NCBI GenBank assembly: GCA_028274465.1
Contig: CM051458.1
Coordinates: 102,750,855 to 102,814,854 of the forward strand
Direction: 5' to 3'
DNA length: 64,000 nt
DNA from: Plantago ovata
Taxonomy: Eukaryota > Streptophyta > Magnoliopsida > Lamiales > Plantaginaceae
How positions within the stretch are numbered: the first letter of the stretch is position 1; each line of letters begins with the position of its first letter. Below, one piece after another: positions 47,277 through 60,218 of the stretch. The translations under genes and the position numbers were made by a program. The notes under the pieces are model-generated. The model ran no database searches. It saw only the letters and a program-made list of their open reading frames with translations, and was not told the DNA's origin.

Positions 47277-47448
47277 AATTACTTTTCTAAAGGAGTAAGA
47301 AACTGTCATTTTCCTTTGAACAGAACTTAACTGAATTGAACATAACTGAATGAAGCTGATCCAATTACTTTTCTAAAGGAGTAAGAAACTGTCAGTTTCC
47401 TTTGAACATAACTTAACTGAATTGAACATAACTGAATGAAGCTGGATT
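47277..47448. repeat. Tandem duplication, unit 86 bp, in ctgaactgaa-rich sequence
   Basis: aattacttttctaaaggagt followed by aagaaactgtca occurs at 47277 and again at 47363. The match continues through ttaactgaattgaacataac. The surrounding 47290-47590 shares gaactgaactgaa motifs with the Tourist-like MITEs and may be a distant relative. Confidence 0.85.
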
Positions 47449-50400
47449 GGATCGAACTGAACTTAATTTATTTATTGTATACAATACAACTAATCAAATC
47501 TGAACATAATTGAACTGAACTGAAAGAATCTTAACATAACTAAATTGAAATTAATAAGTTTTATGATAATAGAACCGAGAGTAACAGTATAACTTATACA
47601 ATAAAATACTATTATAAAAAATTACATTAATCATTTACTACCTCACAAAAACACTTTTTGAAACATACAATTAGTGCCATTCACTCTCATTCAAAAGAAA
47701 ATTCTCGTGATGATTTAAATTTAAATCCATCTTTGAAAAATGTGCGAGAAAGCAGAACGAATCATCAAAGCACAGCGAATAAAGTGGAAAAGAAAATTAT
47801 TTTTAAAAGTACTAGTCAATGGCTAATTCTAACGTGACACGTATAGTTACGTAACCAATGAACCTAGTACATTTATCGTCTTTACATTAATTAAAATTAC
47901 GTCTAAAAAACCTCACTAAATTTTCTGATTGGCTGACCCTCCCTTTCCCTATCGCTATATATACGTACACATCCCAGACCTCATCACACACACAGCATAA
48001 TCATCAACCACAGAAAACACCTGCTAGATCTTTCTCCTTTTTTCTTTTTCTTCCGGTTCTTCAAAATTCTCAGATTTTTTTTTAAGTGTTTCTGTTAAGA
48101 ACATTGTCCGATCTGTCTATATACATTTAAGTTTTCCGATTAGTTGTTTTGGTCTTATTTGATATTTTGTTGGTGAATTTTGTTGAGTGACATAGCAAGT
48201 AGAAGCTTCAAACTGTCTTGTTGATGGGACTTATTTCGGTTTCCCTTCAATTCGTAACCATGGAGCAATATAGATCTCAAGCCACTTCACATTAAGCTTC
48301 CTGCAAAATAACTGCACGGCGGCTTAGGGTGGCTGAGAACATATCTTACGTATACAATATTTTTTTCCTTTTATTTTTCTATAAAAAATATCATGGATCT
48401 CTTTAGATCTCCGGCCATTCCTCTTCTTTATTTTGCATGAACCCTAGATTATAAATTTATAACAAAACTGGGATCTGCTCTTTAGCTATTTAAATCTCCA
48501 AAGCCTTAATAGAATTTGATTACAGTGGTGAATTATTTGTTTAGTGTTTTTTTTTTTTTTGAGAATGTAGAAATTCTCAGATCAGAAGCAAAAGCATACA
48601 GTAGATCAGTTTATACAGTACTGACTACTGAGTATCAGATTCAGTATTGCGGTCTTCACATACAGATTAATATTGACCAATTTCATTACATAAACCATAT
48701 TAGTAAGTAGTACATGTTTATACTGATTGAATATAGTTAGACATCTATGGGACCATGACAATACGTAATTTAGCTTATTTAGGTTAATAAGCCTATTGGG
48801 CGGATCTGAAACGTTTGATCTTGCCAAATTGCGATAGATACAAATCTCCATTTTTGGGCATCAAAAATTGAAAATTCTAGATCCAGTTCAACCTAAAAGG
48901 ATACTATTAGTCCAACCTAAAAGGATACTATTATGTCCTATCTTTTAAGTTGTCATTTTAATAATTTCACACATATATAGAGAACTAATAATATTCATGT
49001 GAAATTAACTTCACCAACTCTCAACCTTGTGAAGTTTTGAATTGCTGAGATAGTCGTCTTTTAATTTCTTGAGGAATAATGAAAAGTTTGGATTCTAAAG
49101 CGTCCTTCCTACACATGAATTCGTTGTAGTTCAACCTTAATTGTTGACTTGAAATTGTAAACTATTTTAAGCCATACGATTCATGAAAAGTCATAAATCT
49201 GATTTAGTCATAATTTTCCCACTATAACATGATAATACTCTAGGAGTAAAGCTTCAGTGCCACTGCTACCCATAGTCACTTGGAGAAGGCATTATCAGTC
49301 AAATTGTATTGGCGTGTATTGTAAAGCACAATGTGTATTGGCGTGTATTGTAATTTATAAAGGGAGAGCTTATGTAGAACGGGCCCTGAGCTTATGCGTT
49401 TAATTAATTAAAAAATAATAAAAATGAAAAAAAAATAAATAAGAGAACCTAAATGTTGGCCAAAAAAATTAATGCTTTGGTTTAAACTTTAAAGGTTCGA
49501 TTGAAAATAGCTCATTGATGAATCTTACAATTGTACTTAGGTTGCTAGGAACTCTTCGAGATGTAGCACTGATATTGGGTACAAATACTGAAATATAATT
49601 GTACCTATCCGGTATGGTACGATTACGAAAATATGATACAACTTGGGTAGTACTGTCATTTTATAATTAACAACTTCATGAGTATCAATAGATACAATAA
49701 AGATAACTCAATCAATCAAAACTAAAACCTATAATATGATTATATAGTCACAAAATGCATAATAATATTGAAAAAAAAAAAAGACAATATACCACACGAA
49801 CCATTACTATGAATTTTTTTTAATGACTAAAAGTTTCATTAATAAAAAGAACATAAGTTACTCGAAATATTATAAAGAATCATAAAATTGACAGAAAGAT
49901 GGAAATTGAAGGGAAAAAAAACACATGAACCACTTTTAAGTATGAATATCACTAAATTAACCAAAACACCAGACTAGCAAAATAAATGTCATGGTTTTGA
50001 TCCCAATCAAACAAATAAAAATGCGAAATAGAGATTCCAAATTTGCAAGCAAGATGGCACATAGGTGGCGGTGGACGTCGGCTTAATTATCCAAATTGAC
50101 CATATTGTTTTGCAGGTAAGGGTATCCCGTAGCGTTTGCGTTAGAATGGCACGATCATTCCATATGAGCTCTATTTCTTTTTTATTTTGTATCTTTTTTT
50201 TTTTTTTTTACTAGTTCAAAAAGTAAATTTTATTTAAATGAAAAATTAAATGACCGAACTGAACACGAGAACACTCACACCGTGAGCAATATGGAAGTGT
50301 TTTACTAGGAAAAATGTAAAATTGGACTAAAATACAAGTTCATAACGGTACTTAAACATGTAACGTACTATATGATCTTCCAGCTTGTTCTAGATTTATA

Positions 50401-50788
50401 TAGTAACGGTTAATTTCACACCATGAGGAGTAATGGTTTAGTGAAGTGATGATAATTAATAATAGCTAGACTATTTGGAGGGAAACCAATAAACCACGAC
50501 AAGAGTGAATCCATGATTGTCTGGGACTCGAACTCCATGACCATGTTTTTTCTTTCAAGCTTGGTAATATTTGTCGTTGTTTTTCTTTTATATTTTGTTT
50601 TTTTCATTAATACCGGTACAAAAACTAAATTGAATGTTTCAAACATTTCAATCCATTTTCAGTTTTTCAACCCATGATCGTCAATTAAACTAAATTTCAA
50701 AAAGCTGTTTAGCATGGTCAAAGGTAAAAAATAACTCCCCAAGCACAAAAGCTAGTCCACGTTCTCCACCACTGTAATTTCTCACAAA
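47449..50788. other. Spacer with one promoter-like patch, no supported gene
   Basis: Around 47957 there is a TATATATA box followed by an A/C-rich leader-like stretch (47990-48020) and a CT-rich tract, as at the start of a plant transcript. No coding frame with a recognisable product follows before 48516. A non-coding transcript or a very small peptide gene is possible. The rest is AT-rich with poly-A/T runs. Confidence 0.35.
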
Positions 50789-50796
50789 TATAAATA
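50789..50796 (+). promoter_or_regulatory. TATA box of the early-nodulin-like gene
   Basis: TATAAATA lies about 130 bp before the ATG at 50922, predicting a start near 50820 and a leader of about 100 nt. Confidence 0.65.
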
Positions 50797-50921
50797 CCCC
50801 CACAACTCTTCTCATTTCTCATCATCGAGTCAGTAAATTTTCACTTCACTTGCAAACTAGCCTCACCATTAACACTTGTCAACAAGAGCTAAGCCAAACA
50901 AATCCAAAAGAACTTAACACC

Positions 50922-51520
50922 ATGGCTAGAATTCAAACTATTTTGGTCATGGTCACATTGATTGCTTCTTCGTTCGTGAAAGTGCAGTGTGTGGAGTTCA
51001 AAGTTGGCGGAAAGAACGGGTGGGTAACTCCTAAGAACGATCAGAACTTCGATAATTGGGCTTCGAAAAACAGGTTCAAGGTTAACGACACGTTGAGTAA
51101 GTGCTATACTAAAATTCTCTTTTCTCGCCTTTAAAACTCTACAAAATGCGCCATTGTGACATAATTGTACTAATGTTTTAAAAACTGGCAGGGTTCGAGT
51201 ACAGGAAGGATTCGGTCCTAGCAGTGACACGCGAAGACTACCAGAAATGCAGATCCACGTACCCCATTTTCTTTTCCAACGATGGCAACACTACCTTCAC
51301 CATCGACCGCCCTGGACTGTTCTACTTCATGAGCGGTATAGCAGGTCACTGCGAGAGAGGCCTTAAGATGATTGTTAAAGTTCTTGAACCGGAGCAGTAC
51401 CTTGTGCCTCCACCTCCATCCAATCAGACTGCTCCTCCCGCGAAAAGCTCAGGAGTTTCTGTTCGTGTCGGTCTTCCTTCGGTTCCCCTGGTTTTCGCAT
51501 TGTACTCGGTTCTGTTTTGA
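50922..51520 (+). CDS. Early nodulin-like protein (phytocyanin family), GPI-anchored, 2 exons
   Basis: ENODLs are plasma-membrane-anchored arabinogalactan-type proteins with a plastocyanin-like domain. Exons 50922-51096 and 51192-51520 give 167 aa. Signal peptide 1-23 (ends VKVQC); plastocyanin-like domain from VEFKVGGKNGW through NFDNWASKNRFKVNDTL, FEYRKDSVLAVT, YQKC and GHCERGLKMIVKV; a short Pro-rich linker (VPPPPSNQTAPPAKSS); and a hydrophobic C-tail (LPSVPLVFALYSVLF) fitting a GPI signal. The first copper ligand His of true phytocyanins is absent (KDSV here), as in other ENODLs, so copper binding is unlikely. The Cys pair for the domain disulfide is present. The ATG at 50922 is the first after the TATA box. 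Confidence 0.93.
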
Positions 51521-53606
51521 GTTTTAGGCTGTCAGTGTTTTGGTGTCTTAGTAGTGAATTTGACTTTGAAGGAACATTAGTACTTAGTGTTGGTTATTTC
51601 AATTATTTCTAGGATGGTAGGATAGATTGCTATTTGTTTCATTGTTGTTATGGATTGGCTACATGTACTATCCATACATGTTCAATTTATTTAGTCATTT
51701 ATTGTGATTTGTGAGTCTTAACTTTGCCTACTGGCACTCATTTGTTGATGATTGTGGTTGAATCATGTTCATTTTGATAACCAACCGGTTGATGGTGTAA
51801 TTCTCTCATATTCTCCAGTGCCGATTAACAAAATTTAGTACCATAATATAATAATGTGTTGCTTTAGCCTAATTCATCCACTAGTCCGGACATAATATTT
51901 ACAATGGTTAGTATAAAAAATAAGGACAAAAGCCACGAAAGAGACTTTATGAACTGTTCTTCTATTTCTGCGGAATTGTGTATGAACAATTATAAGGAAC
52001 TAACTAGCTAATTTATAGACTGAAAATTCCTAACAATTACAAACCAAAAAACTTCGACTGTGGGGTTTCTATTTTCAGGTACCGACCTACTAATAGGTCT
52101 TCACTAGATTGGTCCCTTGTTATTTGTTAAAAACTATTTTACATGTAATTATTAAAAATTATATTTTTTAAGTACTACTCCATAGGAATAGTATATGACC
52201 TTCTATATGAACTTGCTCATTAACTACTACTCCATGTTCATACACCAAAGTAGAAGCCAACACAGTTAGTTAGAGGGGGCAAATTTTATCCTAATCCTTA
52301 GTAAAAAATAATAAAAAAAAAAAGTTATCAAAAGAGTCTAAGATTTAAAACTTTAAAATGAATAAATACAAAGAGATTTCAGACCGAAATATAAAATAAA
52401 TAAACTATGACTAGAAGGTTTTGTGATATTACGTGAAAATTTCTCATGATATTACATGAAAATTGGTCTTTAAAATGGGGTTGCTACTAATAATTAGAAG
52501 ATTTTGTGATAATAATAAAATAATTTTTGAAAAGCAGAGATGAAACAATACAAAATTTTGTAATCACCTTATGAAAATAATTAAATTTTGTACTTTCTTT
52601 GGGGGTATTTTAAGATCTAGTGACGATCTAGTGATTTAACATGAACATTTATAAAATTTAGAGGAGGCAAAATAATTTTTTAGTGGGGCAAACATACAAT
52701 ATACCGCATATCTAATAAAGAAAATAAATATTTGAGAGGGGGCAATTGCCCCCGCTCAACATATGCTGGCTTCGTCACTGCCAAAGCAGGCTATACTAAA
52801 ATGAACCGCGTGTCACGTATGATCGTTTGTCGGTATATCGGTCTCAAGGGTGACTATCATGTAAATACTTATCTAGAATGTTCTTATATATTTTAGAATA
52901 TTGCCAAGCTTATAGGATAAGGAATATGGTAGAAGATATGATGGGAGCCGTTAGATTAGATCAATCTCCACCGTCCGTTGAGGGGTGAACTTGTATGTAT
53001 AGGCCCTTGGCCATTCCATTTGATCATCAAGCAATAAAAGCATTCAAGCATTCTTTTCAATATTTCCCTCAATAAAAACCTCTATTCTTACACATTTCGC
53101 AACAAGTTTGGTAGGTTGACTAGCTAGTCTCGAGGTGAACTAGACTAATGTCGCATGGATTCAATTTCTTTCGGTTATTCAAGTTTCATCCCGTGACACG
53201 CTGCTATAATACAAGTTGCACTACAAATTGCACGTACAACAAAGACGGTAACCAAATAACACCAAATAAGAATTTGATACTAATTCAATATTGATGCTCT
53301 GAATACCGACTAGTTCCATACTCTATTTCATACATGCAATTTCATTTTTCAACATATATTCATGAACCAGAAAACATTAACGACAAAGTCATAGAGCAAA
53401 CAATTATAACTTGAACAATGACGACTCATCAACTTACATTAACAACTTCTTCGCTTTCTTTGTCCTTCAACATTCATCCAATTTGATTCAGTTGTTTAGA
53501 GTCAAAGTATAGAAGTATGGGTTATGTAATCATATGATTTGTTTGCAGAAACAACTACAATGAAGTTTACATAAACTGACCTTAACTTGCATCAGACATC
53601 AAAAGT
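51521..53606. other. Spacer with transposon scraps, no supported gene
   Basis: The stretch 52255-52790 starts and ends with agagggggcaa-type motifs (gttagagggggcaaatttta; gagggggcaattgcccccgc) followed by tatgctggcttcgtcactgcc, a common terminal signature of degraded plant repeats. 52930-53160 looks like an LTR-type end (cattcttttcaatatttccc) but has no partner in the window. Confidence 0.4.
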
Positions 53607-53969
53607 TCATTGAGATAAGGCACTCAATGAAGAGTCCTCCAGTATAGAGCTCTTTTATCCATCCATTTATAGCCATGGTACTCAAGTGTTCATTCAAACT
53701 GATACCTAGGAGCAACACCCAAAACAACACCATCCATACCAATCACCCTCCGCACCGGTACAATTTCCTCCTCTTCGTCCGTAAAGCACAAAGGTTGGTT
53801 GATAACCAACCAATTAGTTGTATCAATATCAGATGGGATTGTGCAAAGCGATACGAAGAAAGACTGACATTCCAGAATTTCGAAAGACACTTGAACCTCC
53901 CAATTGATCTTGCGGGGAGTCTAGTAAATATTTCATACAGTATATTTCGTTGGGTATCTCTCTCGCCAT
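53607..53969 (-). pseudogene. F-box gene copy with an internal deletion
   Basis: The minus strand starts at ATG 53969 (MAREIPNEI). After a small frameshift it reads YEIFTRLPARSIGRFKCLSK and FWNVSLSSYRFAQSHL, a typical F-box. It then passes directly into DIDTTNWLVINQPLCFTDEE, the C-terminal region seen at 39.8 kb. The whole middle of the protein is deleted. The 3' part matches 39604-39830 closely (cattgagataag, cctccagtatagagctctttt in part, gttggttgataaccaaccaa). Confidence 0.78.
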
Positions 53970-54239
53970 TACTCCGATCAGAGTAGACAAGTTGCAGATT
54001 GAACTGGAATCCACACTATTCAGTTGAATTGTGGTTTTGGGAATGTTTGTCGAGCAAGTTCAAACTAAACCCTAATTGGAAAAGGGACGGTGTCGTTTCT
54101 GTAAACACAGTTCAGGAAGAAGAAGGCAATCTCCGTTCGCCAGGCTCAGTGCACACACCAGAAACCAGCTCAGAGCACCAGTCAACTTAGGTCAATAATC
54201 CAGGACTCATTAAGAAAGACGATGTTGGGCCTTTGATCA

Positions 54240-54536
54240 AGTTCTTAATCATATGGCTCTTGAAGATTCATATGTATATGTTAGGAATGTTTAAAACCTG
54301 TTCTTATCTTTTTATTTTAAGAAGGAAGATAATACATTGGTGCCCCTAATATAAAAAATAACGGTGTTAAAGTTTGTGCAAATTGAAAATTTTGTTGAAA
54401 GGTGTATGTGAAATTTGGAATAAAATAAAAGTTGTAGTGCAAGATCAAATTCATGCCAAAGGATTTGGTGTGATATAATTTTTTTCCTAATAAATTTGCA
54501 CGGTCCAATCTCCCGGATGATTAGGGGCTAAAATTG
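54240..54536. repeat. 290-bp dispersed repeat, copy 2
   Basis: Direct-orientation partner of 39310-39603. Here it lies upstream of the minus-strand F-box remnant; in the other location it lies downstream. Confidence 0.9.
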
Positions 54537-55450
54537 AAATAAAACAAAGATAGAAATTAGGTTGGTGCTTCTGCTTCAATATAACATAACACATACACGA
54601 TACTTACCCCGTCCATTAATAAAATTAACGTTTGATTTTTCACTTTTCTTCAGATTAATAATAAGTCGTACCAAAAAAGTAATTAAAAAGTTGATTTACT
54701 AAATGTGTGTTTTTGTGATGTGTTACTGTTTAGTAGAGGGGATGTTCACCTTACTTGTGCTTAGCTATTTCGATTGCGATTCAAAGTATCTCATACTTTG
54801 TAATATTGATTCTTACTAGTGATTTAGCATCAGTGCTCCAGACAATAAAAATATTGCCTAAGAAAAGTTATATCTGTGTTCTTTTAGTTTCAGCTGTGTT
54901 TATTGAACGAGTTTTATATAATTTGTTTGCAGGTGTGTTGTGTGACTTGTTTGCACAACACCGGCCTGAACACTGTTGATTTTTATCTAGTATAAGGTCA
55001 AGTTAGATCCTTACACACTATTTAGTAGGACTTTCCCAAGGGCTACTGCCGAAAAAGTCTCAATTGAAGGTATTTTTGGGTTTATTCGAGACTTTAAGCC
55101 TCAATTAATCCAAAAAAAAAAGACTCCATAGGGAGTGATATTAGCTAATCCGCTCCCAATTAACTCATTAGAACTTAATGAAAAGAGAATAATTTAGATT
55201 GACAAAAATCGTGAAAATAAAAGTACCTTAAAGTTTTCATTGGAAATTGATGTGATGCGAAATAAAAGTAAAACAAAGTCAACATTTTATTTTCCTCAAA
55301 ATCAAATTTCTAGAAAAGTTTGTTTATCTTTATTTATTTATTTATTTTTATCGCACTATGCAAGAATAGTAGTCCCTGAAAGGAAAAAACGAAATATTTA
55401 ATTAAATTGAGATATGAGTAGCAACAATTAACAGTTATGTATGTTAATAA
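54537..55450. other. Spacer with no supported gene
   Basis: Short similarity to Stowaway-type ends near 54600 (cttaccccgtccattaataa). No other feature found. Confidence 0.45.
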
Positions 55451-55459
55451 AAATTAAAA

Positions 55460-56975
55460 GGAAAAATTGCATAATCAGTACCAAGCTATTGCTATAGTTG
55501 CAATTTCAGTACTAAGATTTTACTAGTTACAGTTTCAGTACTGAAGTTTCAAAAGTTACAAAATCAATATTTGGTTTAATATATCTAAATACTAAATCAA
55601 GATGTATGCTAATATATCAAATTCATAATCTATTAAAACTTCCCAATTCACTCCACCATCAGAACACCACGTCTCAGCAAAATCACTCCAACTTTAATTC
55701 ATCACATTATCCACAAATTAAAATCCATAAATTAAACCCAATTCTAACACCAAGGTCATTGAGAAGAAGAAGAAAAAAGTAGATAACACATAATGGTAGG
55801 CAAGATACTTAATGCTTAGTTATATTTTCGACACAACAACAATGACGTCGGTCTTAAATATTGTAGCAATACCACACTCAAACATAGTACTGCAAGAAAC
55901 ATTGTTTCTTCCTATCCTGTGGTTATGAAACATCTGGATGTAGTTTTCCCGGATTGAGACATCGTGAATACCTTTTGTTTCCTACCAGCAGGTTGAGACC
56001 CACCGACTGCTTTGCTGCATTTGAGCCATGCCTGAACATTTGAAGATGTGGTGGTGGATGAATTAAAGCTAATTTTGTTAATGGTCGAATCCATTGTTAA
56101 AATTCAACAGGTTTGTTTTCCCAGGCTGAGGCATGCATCGTGGATACCTTTGTTTTCTTGGTAGTTTGTTTCCTACCAACAGGTTGAGACCCACCGAATC
56201 CTTTGATGCATTTAAGCCGTGCTTGAACTTTTGATGCTGTGGTGGTAGATGAATTAAAGCTAATTTGGTTATTAGTCGATCCATTGTCAAAATTCAGCCC
56301 GTTGCACTTAACCTACAAATCAGCAAACCAGAGCCACCAATTATGGCATGGACTATTTAACTTACAATTTCAAACAATGGATACATGACCGAATGAGTTT
56401 TACCGGAGCTTTGTTCTTGTTGAAGGTGGTGCTCTGTTGACACGCTTGGGCAAAACCCATAGGCATCAAACCTTGATTTTCATGGCCGGCGCATCTTAAA
56501 ACTTAAATGACTTCTTTTTGTACCTCAAAACTATTCTCAAACATGAACTTTTATGCACTTGATGTTACTGCCACAACATCAATAGTAGCCTAATATATAA
56601 GACAAAGTATTATAAATTTCATAGTAATTTTTTAATTCATTATCAAATTGAGAATCTTCTTGACGATCAACTTTTTCAGGACATCTGCGTGTATTATGTC
56701 CAGTCTCGGAACATAAACGACAATACATCTTACTGTCTGCTCTTTTGGATAACTTTCCAATTTCCTTATTAACCGGAAGAATCTTCCCGTTCTTCTCATA
56801 TGACCGCAACTTTCTAGCGAACTTTTTTAGAACTTTGTGGTTATTTATTAATCGATGCTAAATAACTAATTGAGTATTGTTTTTGCATTTGAAAAAAAAC
56901 CTTCATTATGTTGTACCGTAGTGAAATTGCAACTATAGCAATATCATATCTTGGTACTGATTTTGCAATTTTTCC
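55460..56975 (-). mobile_element. Mutator-like element (MULE), 1.5 kb, degenerate
   Basis: The two ends are inverted repeats of about 52 bp: 55460-55512 begins ggaaaaattgcataatcagt, and the reverse complement of 56918-56975 begins ggaaaaattgcaaaatcagt. They match closely apart from a 6-nt gap. The flanking 9 bp are identical (aaattaaaa, 55451-55459 and 56976-56984). Long inverted ends with a 9-bp target duplication are the hallmark of Mutator-like elements. Inside, on the minus strand, is a CCHC zinc-knuckle frame (56579-56809) followed by two diverged copies of a roughly 190-bp coding-like unit (56290-56100 and 56100-55912), both carrying GGSQP.GRKQ. There is no full transposase, so it is non-autonomous. 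Confidence 0.9.
56579..56809 (-). pseudogene. Zinc-knuckle (CCHC) fragment of a MULE transposase
   Basis: The 76-codon frame contains CRLCSETGHNTRRC, a CX2CX4HX4C zinc knuckle of the type at the C-terminus of plant Mutator transposases and related SWIM-domain proteins. The catalytic core and SWIM motif are not present. The fragment lies inside the inverted repeats of the element described above, which supports a transposase origin. Confidence 0.7.
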
Positions 56976-56984
56976 AAATTAAAA

Positions 56985-57353
56985 TTGAGGATAATATAAT
57001 CTTTGGAATAGTAATTTCTCATTAGTCATTAGTGATTCTTTTCCATGTTCACCAAATCCGCTGTAATCTTGCTTTAACCAAGTTCGCTAGTTCGTAATTA
57101 ATTATTCCACATTGCATTTTCGCTGTCTTATGCATTAAGAATTTTCTCACGATATTATATAACACAGTCGCTTAGTTGTTTTTGGCTCTTCAGAATAACT
57201 CTCTCTCATCTCTCCTCCTAGCTTAGATCTCTGTCTGGTTATCGGAGGGTTCTTCTCGGTTGCTCAGATCTCGTAACTGCGATTCCAATACGTCGTCGCT
57301 TGATCGCTCAATTCCTCATCCAGATCCAGTGGTGCTTCATCTAGTCGCCAATC
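56985..57353 (+). promoter_or_regulatory. Promoter and 5' leader region of the clathrin heavy chain gene
   Basis: A CT-rich stretch at about 57195-57240 (ctctctctcatctctcctcc) is typical of plant housekeeping-gene leaders. No clear TATA box was seen. The Mutator-like element ends only 378 bp upstream of the ATG. Confidence 0.45.
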
Positions 57354-60177
57354 ATGGCGGCCGCAAATGCCCCGATCACCATGAAAGAGGCTCTCACGGT
57401 ACTACTCGTTCAATTCTATTACCTACTACTCAATTTCCGTTCAATTCGATTTAATTAGGCTAAACAAATTGCGTTCTGTTTTGATTGCGACTGAATTGCA
57501 ACTGTTTGAGTGAAGCTTAGTTTTATTGATTTCGGATCTGTTCATTTCAACTTAAATCTTATTGGAGCTCATGTGACGAGAGTGTTGAGCTAATGTTTTG
57601 TGTGTGTCTGTGTGTGTTTTGATTGCAGTTGACTAGCATAGGCATCAACCCGCAGTTCATTACGTTTACCAATGTCACGATGGAATCGGATAAGTATATA
57701 TGCGTTCGTGAGACAGCTCCTCAGAATAGTGTTGTAATTATTGACATGACCATGCCGAATCAGCCCTTGAGGCGTCCTATTACTGCAGATTCTGCTCTTA
57801 TGAATCCGAATTCGAGGATTTTGGCGCTGAAGGGTGAGAATAGACTTACTAGCATTTCCAATGACATCATGCTGCCTGTATATGTGATTTACTTTAATAA
57901 TTTAAAGTAAAATTTTGACGTGCTAAGTCGTTTGTGAATCGTGATATAATCAATGTATATGATCTTTATTATATCGGTTATGCAGTAGTCATTCGATTGA
58001 GGTCATTGGTTCTATTAATTAGGGGTTATCATTAAAATGAATTTCGCTTTTAGGGGACTAGTTTTCTTGTACCTGAGATCTTACGTTGTGTTTAATGCAA
58101 GCCATGCATTTAAGGATAAGTTGCCAAGTCTGAGGATGTTAGAAAAGCTCTTTATCTCTGAGAGGAGAGAATAACTTTAGCCTGGACAATCCCTGAAATG
58201 GATTTAAAGGGGATGGTTGCATCCTATGTATCGGTTGCGCTCATAATAAGTTAATATAGTATGACCTTGCGGATCCATCGAGCTCATATAGCTAGCTTCA
58301 AGTGAAAAAACTATGTTTATTTATCATAGATATGTGTTGATCATGTTAAGTTTTCTTGGAATCCTAGAGTTTCATTCCCTGCTATCTGATAAGGTTTCTT
58401 GGTGTTTTCACTGTTAAATTGATGTTGGGAGCATGAGTCAAAAGTCTGAACTTACTACTCTTGCTGATAGGATTCTCCTGCTATCCCACATACACTAGTA
58501 TCCAGAGAACAAATCCGATCACAAATTTTTTATATAACGTTGATATCATCTTAATTTTCATGCATTTCCTTGTCTATTAAACATAGTGCTTAATGTATCA
58601 ATTTCCTTGATGAAGCACAACTTCCCGGAACTTCTCAAGATCATCTGCAAATTTTCAACATTGAAGCAAAGGCAAAGATGAAGTCACATCAGATGCCTGA
58701 GCAGGCAAGATCCTTTTAACCATTTAGTTAATGCGATAATACTTCTGTTGTAGAGTGTGGTTTCTTCTTGTATCCTGTACTTGATGAAGGCTTTCAAAGC
58801 TGGCTGATCCGTATATTGTGCCCTTTGATAGGTTGTATTTTGGAAGTGGGTTACCCCTAGCATGCTGGGTTTAGTTACACAAACTTCAGTCTATCACTGG
58901 TCAATTGAAGGCAAGGAGATTCTGTGTTCTAGATTCGCTCCCTTGATCTTCTAATTTTCAGTAATGAGCTCAAGCCCATTAGATGTCTATGTTCTGAATG
59001 TTTCTACATTTTCATTACTCAGGTGATTCTGCCCCTGCAAAGATGTTTGATAGAACTGCCAATTTATCAAACAACCAAATTATCAACTATAAAATTGATC
59101 CTTCTGAAAAGTGGTTGGTTCTTATCGGGATTGCTCCTGGTTCAGCTGAGGTTCGTAATTGACAATTATCTTTTTCGCCACACTTTAACGATTCGTACAT
59201 ATTTAAGATGCTATACAAACTTTTCATCCTCATAAGAATGAATGACTTTTTTTATTATGCGCCTGACATTTTAGATGAATAAGATAAGCATCTTGTGAAA
59301 GGAATTTCAATTAGTGAATTGTGCTTTGATGGGTTTTGGAACTGAGCTATTGTATTTATGGTCAGCCATCAGCCACATTAAGTTTGGATGTGGCATGTGT
59401 CACGAGAGAGTTTCTTATATTGAAGTTTTCATGAACTTAAGTTGCTTTGTTTGCAGTTCCATCAATTATATATAGTCGTGTCATTAAATGAAACAAAACC
59501 ATGGGTCCATGGCTACACCCTATATGAAATCAATTTCGTCCATGTGTGGAAGTAGTGACACTCCTACAGAGTGATGAAACATTTTCTGATGTGCTCATTT
59601 GTTCTTTGCTGAAACTCTGATTAACTCTAGAATAGTAACAACCTCAACCCTGTTAATAAACGTTAAGACCCTAGGTGCTACTAGTGTTCACATGACATTC
59701 TACAGAAAATATCAATCTGTAGAAAGTGTGGCTCACTTGTGTTCATGCTTTATTTTCTTCATTCACATTTGCAACATACTTACACTATTGATATTTCATC
59801 TCTAGCGGCCTCAACTAGTCAAAGGAAATATGCAATTATATTCGGTGGATCAGCAACGTAGTCAAGCTCTTGAAGCCCATGCCGCATCATTTGCCTCTAT
59901 CAGAGTATGTGCCCCTAACTTTAGAATTCAGTTTCCATGCTCTATATACATTTTTCCAGCAAATAATTTGTATATATATGATCATGTATATTTGAGCAGG
60001 TTCCTGGTAATGATAAGGACTCCATCCTTATTTCTTTTGCGACAAAAACATCAAACGCAGGCCAGGTCACGTCGAAGTTGCATATCATTGAGCTTGGTGC
60101 TCAGCCTGGTAGGGAAATCCATTTTGTTTGATCTTACATGTTATCTTCAATCAACTCTCTGTTAGTGTGCTTAAGTT

Positions 60178-60218
<41 letters not shown>

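Noticed and set aside
52930..53160. Possible solo LTR of a retrotransposon
   Set aside because: No matching second copy, no primer-binding site and no clear TG...CA borders with target duplication.
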